Positions 14,474 to 15,224 of a stretch of DNA of 15,224 nucleotides are shown here, in pieces. The first letter of the stretch is position 1, and each line of letters starts with the position of its first letter. A program made the position numbers and the translations under genes. The notes under the pieces are model-generated. The model did no database searches and had not been told where the DNA came from. It saw nothing but the letters and a program-made list of their open reading frames with translations. The DNA is from Gammaproteobacteria bacterium RIFCSPLOWO2_02_FULL_56_15 (lineage in GTDB: Bacteria; Pseudomonadota; Gammaproteobacteria; Eutrophobiales; Eutrophobiaceae). Location: contig MGYR01000171.1 in the NCBI GenBank assembly GCA_001801825.1, forward strand, positions 1 through 15,224, read 5' to 3'.

Positions 14474-15224
14474 AAGCAAATCCTGTAATAGTTTCTGTAC
14501 CATGCAACGAAACGGGCCACTCCTGTTTCTATAGGTGTATCAGGCCTGTAATCGATATCATTGATCAAATCGTCAATATCCGCATAGGTTTCCGGGACAT
14601 CGCCTGGTTGCATGGGCAATAGCTTCCTGATCGCCTTCCTGCCCAGACATTCTTCGATGACTTCGATAAACCGCAACAACTCCACCGGCTGGTTATTCCC
14701 GATATTGTAGAGCCTGTAGGGCGCCTTGCTGGTTCCTGGATCCGGCTTAGCACCGGACCAGTCCGCCGCAGGCGCAGCCACGCGCATGGTAATCCGGACA
14801 ACTCCGTTCACTACATCATCGATGTAGGTAAAATCCCGGCGATGATTCCCATAGTTGAAGATCTCTATTGGCTTGCCGGCCAGAATATTCCTGGTAAAAA
14901 GGAACAAGGACATATCGGGTCTGCCCCAGGGACCATACACGGTGAAAAAGCGTAAACCGGTGGTTGGCAACTGGTATAGATGGCTGTAGGTATGGGCCAT
15001 GAGTTCGTTGGCCTTTTTGGTGGCTGCATAAAGAGAGACCGGATGATCAACGTTATCATGGACGGAAAAGGGCATCCGTGTATTGGCGCCATAAACTGAG
15101 CTGGAGGAGGCATAAACCAGGTGCTCCACATGGCCATGTCGGCATCCCTCAAGGATATTGGTAAATGCTACCAGGTTGGCATGAGTATAGGCATGGGGAT
15201 TCTCCAGGGAATACCTGACTCCTG
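14470..15224 (-). CDS. UDP-glucuronate 4-epimerase-like NAD-dependent epimerase (5' end missing)
   Basis: A short-chain dehydrogenase/reductase-fold sugar epimerase cut by the right window edge. About 250 C-terminal residues are present, and roughly 85 N-terminal residues with the NAD-binding GxxGxxG lie outside. The reading frame is open to the edge, beginning ..GVRYSLENPHAYTHANL. Key features are ASSSSVYGANTRMPFS with the catalytic serine region, the catalytic YxxxK in YAATKKANE, RFFTVYGPWGRPDM, and DFTYIDDVVNGVVRI. This pattern is typical of UDP-glucuronate 4-epimerases (CapI/LpsL type), which make UDP-galacturonate. With ugd nearby this substrate is likely; UDP-GlcNAcA (TviC-like role with the adjacent tviB-type gene) is the main alternative. 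The TGA overlaps the ATG of the dehydrogenase, so the two are translationally coupled. Confidence 0.92.
   Translation of the reverse strand, partial: GVRYSLENPHAYTHANLVAFTNILEGCRHGHVEHLVYASSSSVYGANTRMPFSVHDNVDHPVSLYAATKKANELMAHTYSHLYQLPTTGLRFFTVYGPWGRPDMSLFLFTRNILAGKPIEIFNYGNHRRDFTYIDDVVNGVVRITMRVAAPAADWSGAKPDPGTSKAPYRLYNIGNNQPVELLRFIEVIEECLGRKAIRKLLPMQPGDVPETYADIDDLINDIDYRPDTPIETGVARFVAWYRNYYRICL

Overview
The window reads as chromosomal DNA from a gammaproteobacterium of moderate GC content. The main reason is the conserved order (all read right to left) uvrB, tRNA-Val(GAC), thrS, infC, rpmI, rplT, pheS, pheT, ihfA, merR-like gene, together with close protein similarity to gammaproteobacterial versions. 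I cannot fix the order or genus from sequence alone. Every protein gene is on the minus strand; the only plus-strand gene is tRNA-Asn. No insertion sequence, CRISPR array, prophage or toxin-antitoxin pair was seen.

Layout, left to right. Positions 1-125 hold no gene, only a likely terminator. Positions 126-4173 carry the MerR-like regulator, ihfA, pheT and pheS. An attenuator-like hairpin separates pheS from rplT. Positions 4254-7297 carry rplT, rpmI, infC and thrS. Next come tRNA-Val (7393-7469) with candidate promoters, a small FHA-domain gene (7582-7983) and uvrB (8014-10038). A divergent intergenic region leads to tRNA-Asn (10161-10236). Positions 10369-15224 carry a sugar-nucleotide operon: algA/cpsB-type enzyme, ugd, a tviB-type dehydrogenase and a UDP-glucuronate 4-epimerase cut off by the window edge.

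The left two thirds is a translation block (two tRNA synthetases, IF3, L35, L20) with the IHF alpha subunit. The sequence shows several possible control devices here. infC appears to start at AUA, 7 nt after a perfect GGAGGU. The thrS leader holds a hairpin that can be drawn as a tRNA-Thr anticodon arm with a UGU anticodon. The pheS leader holds an intrinsic terminator whose 3' arm can alternatively pair with the pheS start region. Analogues of the first two are known from E. coli; the details here are my readings of the sequence.

The right third supplies UDP-glucuronate, UDP-galacturonate, a UDP-HexNAc-uronate and GDP-mannose, which points to an acidic extracellular or capsular polysaccharide whose glycosyltransferases would lie beyond the right edge. 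I found no clearly new multi-gene system. The most interesting signals are the three leader or start-site structures and a small FHA protein of unknown role.
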